Below are positions 35,908 through 43,489 of a stretch of DNA of 64,000 nucleotides, piece by piece; positions within the stretch are counted from its first letter, which is position 1; every line of letters begins with the position of its first letter. Origin of the DNA: JALHUB01 sp963719465 (lineage in GTDB: Bacteria; Chloroflexota; Dehalococcoidia; DSTF01; JALHUB01); the NCBI GenBank assembly GCA_963719465.1, contig OY970386.1, positions 1,984,001 through 2,048,000 on the forward strand, written 5' to 3'. The notes below the pieces were generated by a model. That model worked only from the letters and a program-made list of their open reading frames with translations. It did not search any database and was not told the DNA's origin. The position numbers were made by a program, and so were the translations under genes.

Positions 35908-37077
35908 ATGGCCACCGGCGACAGGATTACGTCCTTTGGACGATGTTATAGAGGAGGCGATGCGGCATCGTCGCCCTCGCGGACGCGCGTCTCTCCGGGT
36001 GCGGCAGTCCGGCTGGACATGCTCAAAGGAGCCGTCCTGCTCGCGGCCACGATCTTCTTCGTGGCCATGGCCTTTGACCTGGCCGTCTACTTCGCACGCA
36101 TGGGAAGGGCCCAGTGGGAAGCGGATGGCATTGCGACCGCCGCCGCCGGCCAGCTCGCCCTCAACGGCAGCCAGGACGACGCCCTTGCCGCTGCCGGCAG
36201 TTGGCTGGGGAACAACCACCTCGACGCGTCGAATGCCCAATGCTGCACCTTCGCCGACTCGCGCCCGGTCGATAAGCCCGACGGCATCCTCGATACCGTC
36301 ACTGCGACCGTTCGCGTTAGCCATGGCACGTTCTTCCTCCACTACCTCGGCTTCCCGGAGAAGTACTACGCCAAACAGTCGGCCACGGCGCAGGTGGTCG
36401 GAGCCAGGGGCGCGCCTATCTGCCCCTGGGCCGTCGTCGCCGACTCGTCGGCCTCCGGAAGCGACTTCGGCTTCGTGCCCGGCCGCGTCTACACCTTCAA
36501 CCTGAACGACCGCTCCAGCGACGGCGGCACGCTCGTCCCCCTCGACCTCAAGGGCGGCGGCGTGACCGGCTACGAAGCGATACTGTCGGCCGGATGCCGT
36601 AAAGAGGACGTCGGAACCTGGTCTGTCGGTCAGACTGTCCACCTTCTCCCGTCAACCGATGATGCGCCGGATGCGACCCTGCGCGGCCTGGTCGTCCACT
36701 ACCAGTTCGAATCGGCGGACGGAAGCGCCGACTACATGGGCAACCAGTGGTGCGACGTGACCACTGATCCGGATGGCAACATCACCGGCTTCAACCCTTA
36801 CGTCCAGGGCCCGCGGGAAGAGTGCGTGCGTGGCAGCAACGACGGCGGCCTTGGCCGGCTGGTCGTCGTGCCCATCGTCTCGCAACCTGCGGACGGCGCC
36901 GCCCGCATCCTCGGCCTCGCTTCGCTTTACATCGCCTCCTGGGACCGCGGCGCCTCCGCCGGCAAGCGCGTCGACGGCGTCTTCTTCGACCGCGCGCGGC
37001 CAAGCGTCGACAACGTCAATCTCGTCGGCGTCGACGACACGCCGCTGGCGCCCTTGCGCATATCCCTGTCGCACTGA
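35908..37077 (+). CDS. TadE/TadG-like pseudopilin-type protein
   Basis: 389 residues as an open frame. A membrane helix at about 38-63 (LKGAVLLAATIFFVAMAFDL) is followed by GIATAAAGQLALNGSQDDAL, matching the TadE/G pattern in which an N-terminal helix leads into an alanine-rich 'AADAAALAGA' stretch. The rest (about 85-389) is a secreted beta-rich domain with several cysteines. The start is unclear. ATG 35908 has no ribosome site, while AGAGGAGG before an ATG at 35960 lies in another frame (MRHRRPRGRASLRVRQ). That suggests either ATG 36019 as the start or a further single-base frame error. It lies next to, and convergent with, the archaellum operon. A functional link is only a guess. Confidence 0.6.
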   Translation: MATGDRITSFGRCYRGGDAASSPSRTRVSPGAAVRLDMLKGAVLLAATIFFVAMAFDLAVYFARMGRAQWEADGIATAAAGQLALNGSQDDALAAAGSWLGNNHLDASNAQCCTFADSRPVDKPDGILDTVTATVRVSHGTFFLHYLGFPEKYYAKQSATAQVVGARGAPICPWAVVADSSASGSDFGFVPGRVYTFNLNDRSSDGGTLVPLDLKGGGVTGYEAILSAGCRKEDVGTWSVGQTVHLLPSTDDAPDATLRGLVVHYQFESADGSADYMGNQWCDVTTDPDGNITGFNPYVQGPREECVRGSNDGGLGRLVVVPIVSQPADGAARILGLASLYIASWDRGASAGKRVDGVFFDRARPSVDNVNLVGVDDTPLAPLRISLSH

Positions 37078-37080
37078 CCC

Positions 37081-38079
37081 TTAGTTGAGCTGAGTTGGGG
37101 ACCGCCCCTGCTCTTTGAGGAACGTATCGATTGCCTGCGCCACCCTCCCCGCCACCGCCTCTCGTGCCGCCGGGTCTTTGAGGACCGCCGCGTCGGCGTC
37201 GTTCGTCAGGAACAGCGTTTCCGTGAGGACCGCCGGCATCTGCACCTCGCGCGTGACCACGAACTGGCAGAAGCCCGGCGAATTGTGCGCGGTGGAGTCC
37301 TCCTGCACGCCGCGCGGTACCGTATCGTAGCCGTAGTCCTTCAATCCCAGCACCGTCGCGTCGAAGACGAGCCGCGCCAGCCGGGCGCTCTGCGTTCCGA
37401 AGCGGTTCTGGTCGCAATACCAGACCTCCGTCCCAGACTGGCCCGGGTTCGTCGAGCCGTTGTTGTGAATGGAGATGAACACGTCGCCGTCTACCGCATC
37501 CGCCAGCCCCACACGATCCATGAGATCGTGCGAGATGAGCGACTGCGACAGCGGCCCGGGCGCCAGCGGTTCTCCAAACCCTGAGCGTGTCACGTAGACG
37601 TCGTATCCTTTCTGTTCCAGGAAGTCGCGCAGCTTGTTGGCGATGTTCAGGTTCGCGTCCGCCTCGGTGAGGTCCACCTGCCCGTCTGCTGCATGATGGA
37701 CCGCTCCCGGGTCGCCGCGTCCGTGCCCCGGGTCGAGGATCACGGTCGGCCGGCGCGGCTGCGGCGTGGGGCCTGTCCGGACGAGCGTTCCCGGGCCGGA
37801 CAGCGCTTCCGCGTTCGTGGCGGGGAGTGCCTCCGCCGGGACGGGCAGTGGCTGGGGCGAGCTCGTCGCCGTCGGCGACGTTTCCGCTTCGACTCGCATG
37901 CCTGGCTTCGGTGTCGGTGTCGGTGTCGGTGTGACGCTTCGAGCCGTCAACGTTGCGACGCTGGGCGGAGAGGCGTGTTCTGTCGGCGTCCGCTCGTGGC
38001 CGGCGACCGCCGACGCCGTTGCCATGCTGCTCGCGATGATAACCGCGCACGGAAGGACGATAACGAACCGAGCGTTCAT
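37081..38079 (-). CDS. N-acetylmuramoyl-L-alanine amidase (Amidase_3)
   Basis: 332 residues, exported zinc amidase that cuts the stem peptide from peptidoglycan. Signal segment MNARFVIVLPCAVIIASSM, then a T/P-rich spacer (TPTPTPTPKP), then the Amidase_3 domain (about 110-325). Zinc ligands are visible as the His in VILDPGHGRGDPG, the Glu in LTEADANLNIA and the His in FISIHNNGS. The catalytic Glu is probably in AVLTETLFLTND. It starts 12 bases after the acidic protein at the 3' end of the archaellum operon on the same strand. Inference: it may open the cell wall for the filament. It could also be an unrelated passenger. Confidence 0.9.
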   Translation of the reverse strand: MNARFVIVLPCAVIIASSMATASAVAGHERTPTEHASPPSVATLTARSVTPTPTPTPKPGMRVEAETSPTATSSPQPLPVPAEALPATNAEALSGPGTLVRTGPTPQPRRPTVILDPGHGRGDPGAVHHAADGQVDLTEADANLNIANKLRDFLEQKGYDVYVTRSGFGEPLAPGPLSQSLISHDLMDRVGLADAVDGDVFISIHNNGSTNPGQSGTEVWYCDQNRFGTQSARLARLVFDATVLGLKDYGYDTVPRGVQEDSTAHNSPGFCQFVVTREVQMPAVLTETLFLTNDADAAVLKDPAAREAVAGRVAQAIDTFLKEQGRSPTQLN

Positions 38080-38091
38080 CCGCCGTTCCTG

Positions 38092-38469
38092 CTAAACCGC
38101 CTCTTCGTCCTGGTAGACAACGTTGATGCCGATCGCCCGTCCGAGTGCCCGCACCTCTTGCAGCAGCTCTTCCGCCGAGACGTCGTCCATGTCACTCACC
38201 AGTCCACTGTTATCGACGAGATCTTCTTCCACAGACATGAAGGCCTTCAGCATGTCGTCGTCATCGATCGCCCCTCGGTCGGCCTCGGGCTTCTTATCCT
38301 CTTCCTCCTTCTTGTCCTCCTCCTCTTCCTCCTGCTCTCCCTCCTGCTCTTCCTCTTCCGTTGCTACTTCCAGCGAGTCGCTTGGCAGAGGCGCGTTGGG
38401 CGCGTCGTCCTCCTGCGACTTACCGCCGCCGAACCTGAGAAATGGTATCAGCTTCACGTTGACCTCCAA
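38092..38469 (-). CDS. Glu-rich small protein of the archaellum operon
   Basis: 125 residues, no known family. A short basic/hydrophobic start (VKLIPFLRFGGGK) leads into a long Glu/Lys tract (about 38-65, mostly E), then acidic helices (DDDDMLKAFMSVEEDL, DDVSAEELLQEVRALGRAIG). No signal or membrane segment, so cytoplasmic. It follows arlJ by 3 bases and precedes the amidase by 12, so it is surely in the operon. Highly acidic, partly disordered cytoplasmic proteins occur among ArlC/D/E switch proteins of archaea. A role as a motor accessory is a guess. Confidence 0.65.
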   Translation of the reverse strand: MEVNVKLIPFLRFGGGKSQEDDAPNAPLPSDSLEVATEEEEQEGEQEEEEEDKKEEEDKKPEADRGAIDDDDMLKAFMSVEEDLVDNSGLVSDMDDVSAEELLQEVRALGRAIGINVVYQDEEAV

Positions 38470-38472
38470 TCG

Positions 38473-40029
38473 CTAGAGCGGCGCCGATACGCTGGCGAAC
38501 AGCGCCTGCACGACGGCCGGGATCACCAGCATCGCGACGCCTGACAGAAAACACATGATGGCGCCGTAGAGACACAGCTTGTAGGGATGGCCTCCCGACG
38601 CCGCGTATGGCGCGAAAGTGTTCGCCAGCGTCAGGACCAGAATTACGGCGACGATGAACGACCGGACGAAAGCCATGTTGGGCGCAGCAAAAAGCAACGT
38701 CGGCGTGACGCTGGCGTCGCTGGCGACGCTTGTGTCCAGACCCTGGCTCTGCACTTCGACCATCTTCGTCCCGAATATGACCAGCACCTGCGACACGAAC
38801 AGCAAGATGGATAGCAGCGCCACGTGAAGCGGTATCATGACGAACGTGAACGTCGAAGACACCAGCTTGCGACTCGCCCGCAGCAACGAGACCTTCATCG
38901 CCAGCGCCGAGGCCAGACGGCTGATGCCCTCCGCGTCGCCGCCCAGTCGCACGCCATCCCAGAAAATGCGCACGCTGCGGCTCACCATCTCGCTGCCCGA
39001 CTCCGCCGCAAATCGCGTCCACGACAGGTCGGAGCGCAGACCGTTGCGCAGTCGCACGTGCAGTCGTTTCACCTGTGGCTCCAGCGAGCCAAGCGAGCGA
39101 CGGTTCATCCGCGTGAGCGCCTCGCCGACAGTGCTGCCCATCGCCGTGACCATGCTGCCCATGGCGCGCAGCACGCTGGCGATGTCGCGGTCCCGGCGGT
39201 CGATCTGGCGGTCCTCTCGAAACGCCAGCATGCCGACAGGGAAGAGAAACGCGGACATCGTTATGAATGCCACCGCTAGGCTGAATCCCAGCAGCATCAC
39301 TCCCGCGCTTGCCGCCAGGCCCACCGGCAGCACGTACCTTGCCAACAGGGCGGCGAAATGCCTTTCGTGCGAGAAATCGGCCAGGGAGCAACCCTTTATC
39401 TCCAGCGGCGCCACGGTGTAGACGATGTACGAGCCGATGAAGGTGGTGCCGATGACTACCGCGGCCAGGCCGACGATCAGCCCCGCGCCCATGCTGTAGA
39501 TCATCATCGAGACAAGCGAGATCACCACGATCAGCGCCGCCGACACCATCAGCGCCACGTAAGCGTCGGTCCAGCGTTGCAGCGTCTCCAGATCACGTTC
39601 GTACTGCTTGCCGTAAAGCTCTAGCTGCACCTCCATCTCCCGCGCCAGGAACGCCGCCTCGCCTTCGCCCGAGGCAAGCGCGCTCGCGAAGCGCAACAGC
39701 AGACTGCGCATGTTCTCATCGGTAAGCGTCTCCGCGACCACTTCGCAGGCCTGTGCGTAGTCATAGTTCAGCCGCTGCGCCGCCCAGTGGATGCGCCGGA
39801 AAAGCACCGACGTGCTGTAGTTAAGGTTGGCGGTGTGCTCGAAGAGCTGCGCGCGCGAGATGCCGGCCGTGGCGATCGCGGACATGTACGTGAGCTGCGT
39901 TACCAGGTCGAACGCAACGGGGTCCCGGCCGAAGAATCGGGCGGGCTTGTTCAGCTTGTCGCGCTCCTTCGCGAGCTCGCTAGAAGAGTCCTTCGCGTTG
40001 CGCCTTAGCAAGGAGTTGATAGAGATCAT
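38473..40029 (-). CDS. arlJ: Archaellum platform protein ArlJ (FlaJ)
   Basis: 518 residues, polytopic membrane platform of an archaellum-type machine, homologous to type II secretion F-domain proteins. Two soluble helical T2SSF-like regions (about 60-165 and 275-380) alternate with membrane clusters (YVALMVSAALIVVISLVSMM, LIVGLAAVVIGTTFIGSYIV, LPVGLAASAGVMLLGFSLAV, LHVALLSILLFVSQVLVIF, and a C-terminal pair). Features: FFGRDPVAFDLVTQLTYMSAI, GEGEAAFLAREMEVQLELYG, and the late GDAEGISRLASALAMKV. The size fits FlaJ rather than TadB/TadC (about 300) or PilC (about 400). ATG 40029 overlaps the arlI end by about 50 bases. A GTG at 40044 is possible. Confidence 0.9.
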   Translation of the reverse strand: MISINSLLRRNAKDSSSELAKERDKLNKPARFFGRDPVAFDLVTQLTYMSAIATAGISRAQLFEHTANLNYSTSVLFRRIHWAAQRLNYDYAQACEVVAETLTDENMRSLLLRFASALASGEGEAAFLAREMEVQLELYGKQYERDLETLQRWTDAYVALMVSAALIVVISLVSMMIYSMGAGLIVGLAAVVIGTTFIGSYIVYTVAPLEIKGCSLADFSHERHFAALLARYVLPVGLAASAGVMLLGFSLAVAFITMSAFLFPVGMLAFREDRQIDRRDRDIASVLRAMGSMVTAMGSTVGEALTRMNRRSLGSLEPQVKRLHVRLRNGLRSDLSWTRFAAESGSEMVSRSVRIFWDGVRLGGDAEGISRLASALAMKVSLLRASRKLVSSTFTFVMIPLHVALLSILLFVSQVLVIFGTKMVEVQSQGLDTSVASDASVTPTLLFAAPNMAFVRSFIVAVILVLTLANTFAPYAASGGHPYKLCLYGAIMCFLSGVAMLVIPAVVQALFASVSAPL

Positions 40030-41716
40030 GGAAGTTAACCACACCCTGCTGCTGCAGCTTCTCTAGAATCGTCGCCTTCTTCTCCAGCTCGTTGTAGATC
40101 TTGCGCTTGTCCTTCTGCGTCAGGCCCCTTCGCGGCGCCACGCGGTTCTCCAGCAGATAGCTGTTCATGTTCCCCGTGAACTCGAACACATCGTCTGCCG
40201 GATTCCAGCGGAACGCCTCGACGAAAGAGAAGGAGTCCGATGCCAGGTCATAGCCAATGATCTCGTTGATGCTCAGGACGCGCCTGCCCAGCCTGCCGGA
40301 GGGCAGCCGGACGGCGCTGCAAATTACCACGACATTCAGGTTGTCCATATAGGGTTTGGGCACGTTGATCGGGTTGCCCGTGACACGCTGGATCAGCTTC
40401 TCGACCGACGACGCGTGGAACGTGGACATCACCTGGTGGCCGGTCTGCTTCGCCTGGAAGGCCACCGCCCCCTCCTCGCCACGGATCTCGCCGACGAGAA
40501 TGGCGTTGGGCCGCTGCCTCAAAGCCGCCTTGAGCAGGCCGAACATGTCGACCGACGCCCCCTGCGTAGCGTCGCCGCCCATGCGCACGACCTCGCGGAT
40601 CCAGTTCATGTGAGGCACCTGCAGCTCAGGCGTGTCTTCAATCGTCACGATCTTGGCGTCCGGGCGAATGAAGGTCGTTATCGCGTTTAGCAGCGTCGTC
40701 TTCCCGGAGGCCGTCTCTCCCGACACCCACAGGTTGAGCCCTTCACCGACGACAATCGCCAGGTAAGCGGCCATCTTGTAATCCATGCTGCCGAAGTTGA
40801 TCAGGTCGATTATGCTGATCGGCGTCTCGGCGAACTTTCGAATAGTAAAGTTGCTGCCCCGCTTGGACACCTCGCCGCCGTAGACGATGTTGATACGGGA
40901 GCCGTCGTTCAGCGCCGCATCGACGATCGGGTTCTTGAACGTGACCGGCTTCTTGATGTTTTCCGATAGCCGCAGCACGAAATCGTCCAGCTCCTCGTTC
41001 GTGTGGAAGACGATGCTGCTTTTCAACCCCTTGAATATCTTGTGCTCGACGAACACGGCGCCGAGGCCGCTGCAGCTAATGTCCTCTATGTTCGAGTCTT
41101 TGATCAGCGGCTCCAGCGCCCCCATGCCAATCTTGTCGCGCAAGATGATGTACTTGATCGTCTCCAGCTCCCGCTTGGTCACCGGAACTCGCGACTCGTG
41201 GCCGCCCTTGTGGAGGTGCCCGGCGCGCTTCTTGTCGCCGTTGCCGGAATGGCCCTCGCTCTTCACAATGCAGCATTGCTCCACCGCGTCAGAGAGCGCC
41301 TTCGCCCTTTCTTCCGCCGTCTCCGCCTTCGCCAGCAGGTCGACGTAGTCGAGCAGACGCCTCTCGACCTCCCGCAGCAGCTCGTCCAGGTCCATTCCCA
41401 CCGGCGGCTCTACCGCCAGGTAGTAGTTGCGGGGGTCCTCCGTGTCCGGAAAGACGTGGACAAACATGTCATCACCGACCGGATAGATCAGGTTCGGGTG
41501 CTCCAGCTCGCCGAGCTTGCGGCTGATCTCCGGGTAGTAGTCGGGCACGCCGACCAGCGCCATCGGCACCATGTGGAGGTAGTCCATCAGGTGCGGCGAC
41601 GCCTCGGCGCGCTCCAGCAGCTCCTTGGAGATGAGCTTCTTCAGCGCACAATCGCCGTGGCCGTTCGTGTGATCGTCGACCACGTTCTCACAGGGAAAGG
41701 GCAGCGAGTTCGGCAT
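39980..41716 (-). CDS. arlI: Archaellum motor ATPase ArlI (FlaI)
   Basis: 578-residue secretion-type hexameric ATPase that in archaea powers both assembly and rotation. N-terminal helical region, then RDKIGMGALEPLIKDSNIEDISCSG-type N-domain (split motif), Walker A GETASGKTT (K339), Asp box VTIEDTPELQVPH, Walker B AILVGEIRGEEG and the His box QTGHQVMSTFHASS. The C-terminus has the FlaI-like SINEIIGYD and FEFTGNMNSY segment. It starts 1 base after arlH ends. An unusual Gly/His/Lys-rich linker (GHSGNGDKKRAGHLHKGG) sits near 155-175. Distinct from TadA and PilB in gene context and motifs. Confidence 0.93.
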   Translation of the reverse strand: MPNSLPFPCENVVDDHTNGHGDCALKKLISKELLERAEASPHLMDYLHMVPMALVGVPDYYPEISRKLGELEHPNLIYPVGDDMFVHVFPDTEDPRNYYLAVEPPVGMDLDELLREVERRLLDYVDLLAKAETAEERAKALSDAVEQCCIVKSEGHSGNGDKKRAGHLHKGGHESRVPVTKRELETIKYIILRDKIGMGALEPLIKDSNIEDISCSGLGAVFVEHKIFKGLKSSIVFHTNEELDDFVLRLSENIKKPVTFKNPIVDAALNDGSRINIVYGGEVSKRGSNFTIRKFAETPISIIDLINFGSMDYKMAAYLAIVVGEGLNLWVSGETASGKTTLLNAITTFIRPDAKIVTIEDTPELQVPHMNWIREVVRMGGDATQGASVDMFGLLKAALRQRPNAILVGEIRGEEGAVAFQAKQTGHQVMSTFHASSVEKLIQRVTGNPINVPKPYMDNLNVVVICSAVRLPSGRLGRRVLSINEIIGYDLASDSFSFVEAFRWNPADDVFEFTGNMNSYLLENRVAPRRGLTQKDKRKIYNELEKKATILEKLQQQGVVNFHDLYQLLAKAQREGLF

Positions 41717-41717
41717 A

Positions 41718-42431
41718 TCAGGCTTTTGCTTTTGTAATCGGCACTATCCTCATTCCCATGCCCGGTTCAACCTCGAAGCTGACGACGTTTCCCGTCGTCT
41801 TCTCGGCTCCCCGCACCTTCGCGACCTCCAGCACCTTGATGAGCTGTTCGCCCACCTCCTCGATTCGGAGCCGAAGGTGAGCGTCGCAGATCGAGCGGAT
41901 CCGAATGAACATCGACTCGTCGAAAGCGTATGCGTGAAGGGTGATGAGCAGCGTCCGGTTCTCGTCGCAGATCTTCTTCAGAGCGTTGAAGAAAGTGAGC
42001 GTATCGCGCTCCGGCACGTGAGAGACGTATGAAGTCAGAGAGTCCATCGCGATTATATCGCAGGCGATCCGCCTCGAAAGGTGGCCGAGAAGCCGGCTGA
42101 AGAACGTCAACGACTCGTCAGCCGTCATCGCCGAGGGCACCGGGTATATATTGAGCCGGCCAAGAAGGAAATAGTCCATGATATCCATGCCAAGGCTTTC
42201 CATCTGCCTCAGCAGACTGCGCGTCGTGTTCTCCGTCGTGTAATAGGCGATTCGGAAGTTCTCCTGCAGAGCTCCCCAAACAAGCTGCTGCAGTAGAACG
42301 CTCTTGCCGGAGTCTGATTGCCCTTCAATGAGCGAAAGCGATCCTTCGGGGATCCCTCCCCCGATCTTCTTATCAACCTCCGGATTGCCCGTTACTACCA
42401 CCCGTCTTTCGCCGTAAGCTGCCTGGTACAT
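41718..42431 (-). CDS. arlH: Archaellum regulatory ATPase ArlH (FlaH)
   Basis: 237 residues, RecA/KaiC-like protein that in archaea binds ATP and docks on ArlI at the motor base. Walker A GQSDSGKS (K43), preceded by the typical VDKKIGGGIPEGSLSLIEG. Walker B-like IIAMDSLTSYV. Further family features are ENTTRSLLRQMESLG and a C-terminal VLEVAKVRGAEKTTGN strand with a FEVEPGMGMRI ending. Length is that of archaeal FlaH. FlaH is specific to archaella (not Tad or type IV pili), so it is the strongest single marker of the system. Sits between arlF/G and arlI with 1-12 base gaps. Confidence 0.95.
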   Translation of the reverse strand: MYQAAYGERRVVVTGNPEVDKKIGGGIPEGSLSLIEGQSDSGKSVLLQQLVWGALQENFRIAYYTTENTTRSLLRQMESLGMDIMDYFLLGRLNIYPVPSAMTADESLTFFSRLLGHLSRRIACDIIAMDSLTSYVSHVPERDTLTFFNALKKICDENRTLLITLHAYAFDESMFIRIRSICDAHLRLRIEEVGEQLIKVLEVAKVRGAEKTTGNVVSFEVEPGMGMRIVPITKAKA

Positions 42432-42442
42432 GGCTCAGACTC

Positions 42443-42949
42443 CTATCCTGTCACTGCCGCTGAAACCGTAACGCCGTTCTCCGTCGAAACAATGATCCAG
42501 CCGTTCGTGCCGGTCCCCATCGGCGGGTTAATCCTTACTTGAATCTGGAGAGTCTCTTCCGGGTCAAGGACGCCCGGATTCACGTAGTCGTCAAGGATCG
42601 ACTCTACCGCCCAGGTGTTGGACTGGAGAGGCCCCGACGTGAAAGGCACCCAGTTGACATAGTGCGCTCCCGATTCCGAGAAGTACTGCACCAAAACGTC
42701 CATCCGAGCGAAGTCCGCCACCGGCGTCTGACCGTCGTTGCGGAGCTCGAGCGTAATGTTGGCGTGGCTTTCGTCCACCTGCGCGCTCACAGCCGTCAAC
42801 TGCGTCCGCACCCGCTCTTCCAGCCGCTGCTCCATCGCCTGCCACGATTGGCCCAGGCGGTCGACTGAGCTGTAGCCGCTCCTCGCCATGACGATGGAGG
42901 TGATCAGCATGATTGCCGCGATAAGGAGAGCGGGGATGCTTGTCTCCAT
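42443..42949 (-). CDS. Archaellum stator-like protein (ArlF/ArlG family)
   Basis: 168 residues. One N-terminal membrane helix (ALLIAAIMLITSIVMARSG) and an extracytoplasmic beta-sandwich that resembles archaellin (ANITLELRNDGQTPVADFARMDVLVQYF, LDPEETLQIQVRI). In archaea ArlF and ArlG have this layout and form the stator contacting the S-layer. The N-D-G-x-x-x-V pattern 'LRNDGQTPV' is typical. Which of the two it is cannot be settled by eye. Starts 10 bases after the second such protein and ends 11 bases before arlH. Confidence 0.82.
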   Translation of the reverse strand: METSIPALLIAAIMLITSIVMARSGYSSVDRLGQSWQAMEQRLEERVRTQLTAVSAQVDESHANITLELRNDGQTPVADFARMDVLVQYFSESGAHYVNWVPFTSGPLQSNTWAVESILDDYVNPGVLDPEETLQIQVRINPPMGTGTNGWIIVSTENGVTVSAAVTG

Positions 42950-42959
42950 GCCTTCTCAC

Positions 42960-43436
42960 CTACACCGTGAAGTACTTCGCGTCGCTCGACCCGTTGGGCG
43001 CGACGACCTTCGCGTAATAGATCGTATTCGTCTGCAGCCCGTCTTCCAGGTGGATAATGATGTGCAGCGTCGCGGTCGGTGCCCACGTGGTGTCGTTTTC
43101 GAGGCTGTACTCCCAGCAGGGCGAAGCGCAACTCGGGCCGCCGTACGGGATGCGGACGAACTGCCCCTCCGGTCCGAAGAACATGTCGATCCGGTCCAGC
43201 GGCTGGATTACCGTCGACCCCACGTTCTTGACCCACAGGTCGGCCGTGGTGGCGCCGTTGTCTCCCGTCGCATGCACGATCTCCACCTGGCTGCCCAACC
43301 GGTCGTCAACGATGCTCGCCGTGGACACCAGAGCGCCGCTCGTGCGGTCGACGCTGGGCAAGACCGCGTTAATGACGGCGACAACCGCAACGATTCCCGC
43401 TACGGTAAGCAATATTGTGGTGATGGCCTTTTCTAT
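42960..43436 (-). CDS. Archaellum stator-like protein (ArlG/ArlF family), ATA or TTG start
   Basis: About 158 residues. An N-terminal helix (KAITTILLTVAGIVAVVAVI) is followed by an archaellin-like beta domain (VEIVHATGDNGATTADLWVKNVGSTVI, PLDRIDMFFGPEGQFV). The reading frame has no ATG or GTG at its head. The first TTG (43412) would cut into the helix and lacks a ribosome site, while an ATA at 43434-43436 lies 5-7 bases after a G-rich AGAGGGGGTG and gives the full family-like start (I/M-E-K-A-I-T-T). I take ATA as the start. It may be a rare start codon or a G-to-A change. Paired with the neighbouring stator-like gene. Confidence 0.78.
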   Translation of the reverse strand: MEKAITTILLTVAGIVAVVAVINAVLPSVDRTSGALVSTASIVDDRLGSQVEIVHATGDNGATTADLWVKNVGSTVIQPLDRIDMFFGPEGQFVRIPYGGPSCASPCWEYSLENDTTWAPTATLHIIIHLEDGLQTNTIYYAKVVAPNGSSDAKYFTV

Positions 43437-43465
43437 GGTGACACCCCCTCTTGCTCCATCACTTT

Positions 43466-43488
43466 AGGGGTAGGCGTTTGCTGCCCCT
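43466..43488 (-). promoter_or_regulatory. Intergenic hairpin in archaellum operon
   Basis: AGGGG and CCCCT arms with an inner GGC/GCT pairing form a short hairpin that overlaps the very end of the ArlD/E-like gene, ahead of the next start. No T-run follows. It could be an mRNA processing or attenuation structure. A similar CCCCT/AGGGG element lies after arlB. Confidence 0.35.
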
Positions 43489-43489
43489 C

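Noticed and set aside
38473..41716. Tad/Flp or type IV pilus locus
   Set aside because: ArlH, archaellin with TGLE signal and ArlF/G-type genes are present. TadZ, CpaC secretin, PilM/N/O and Flp pilins are absent.
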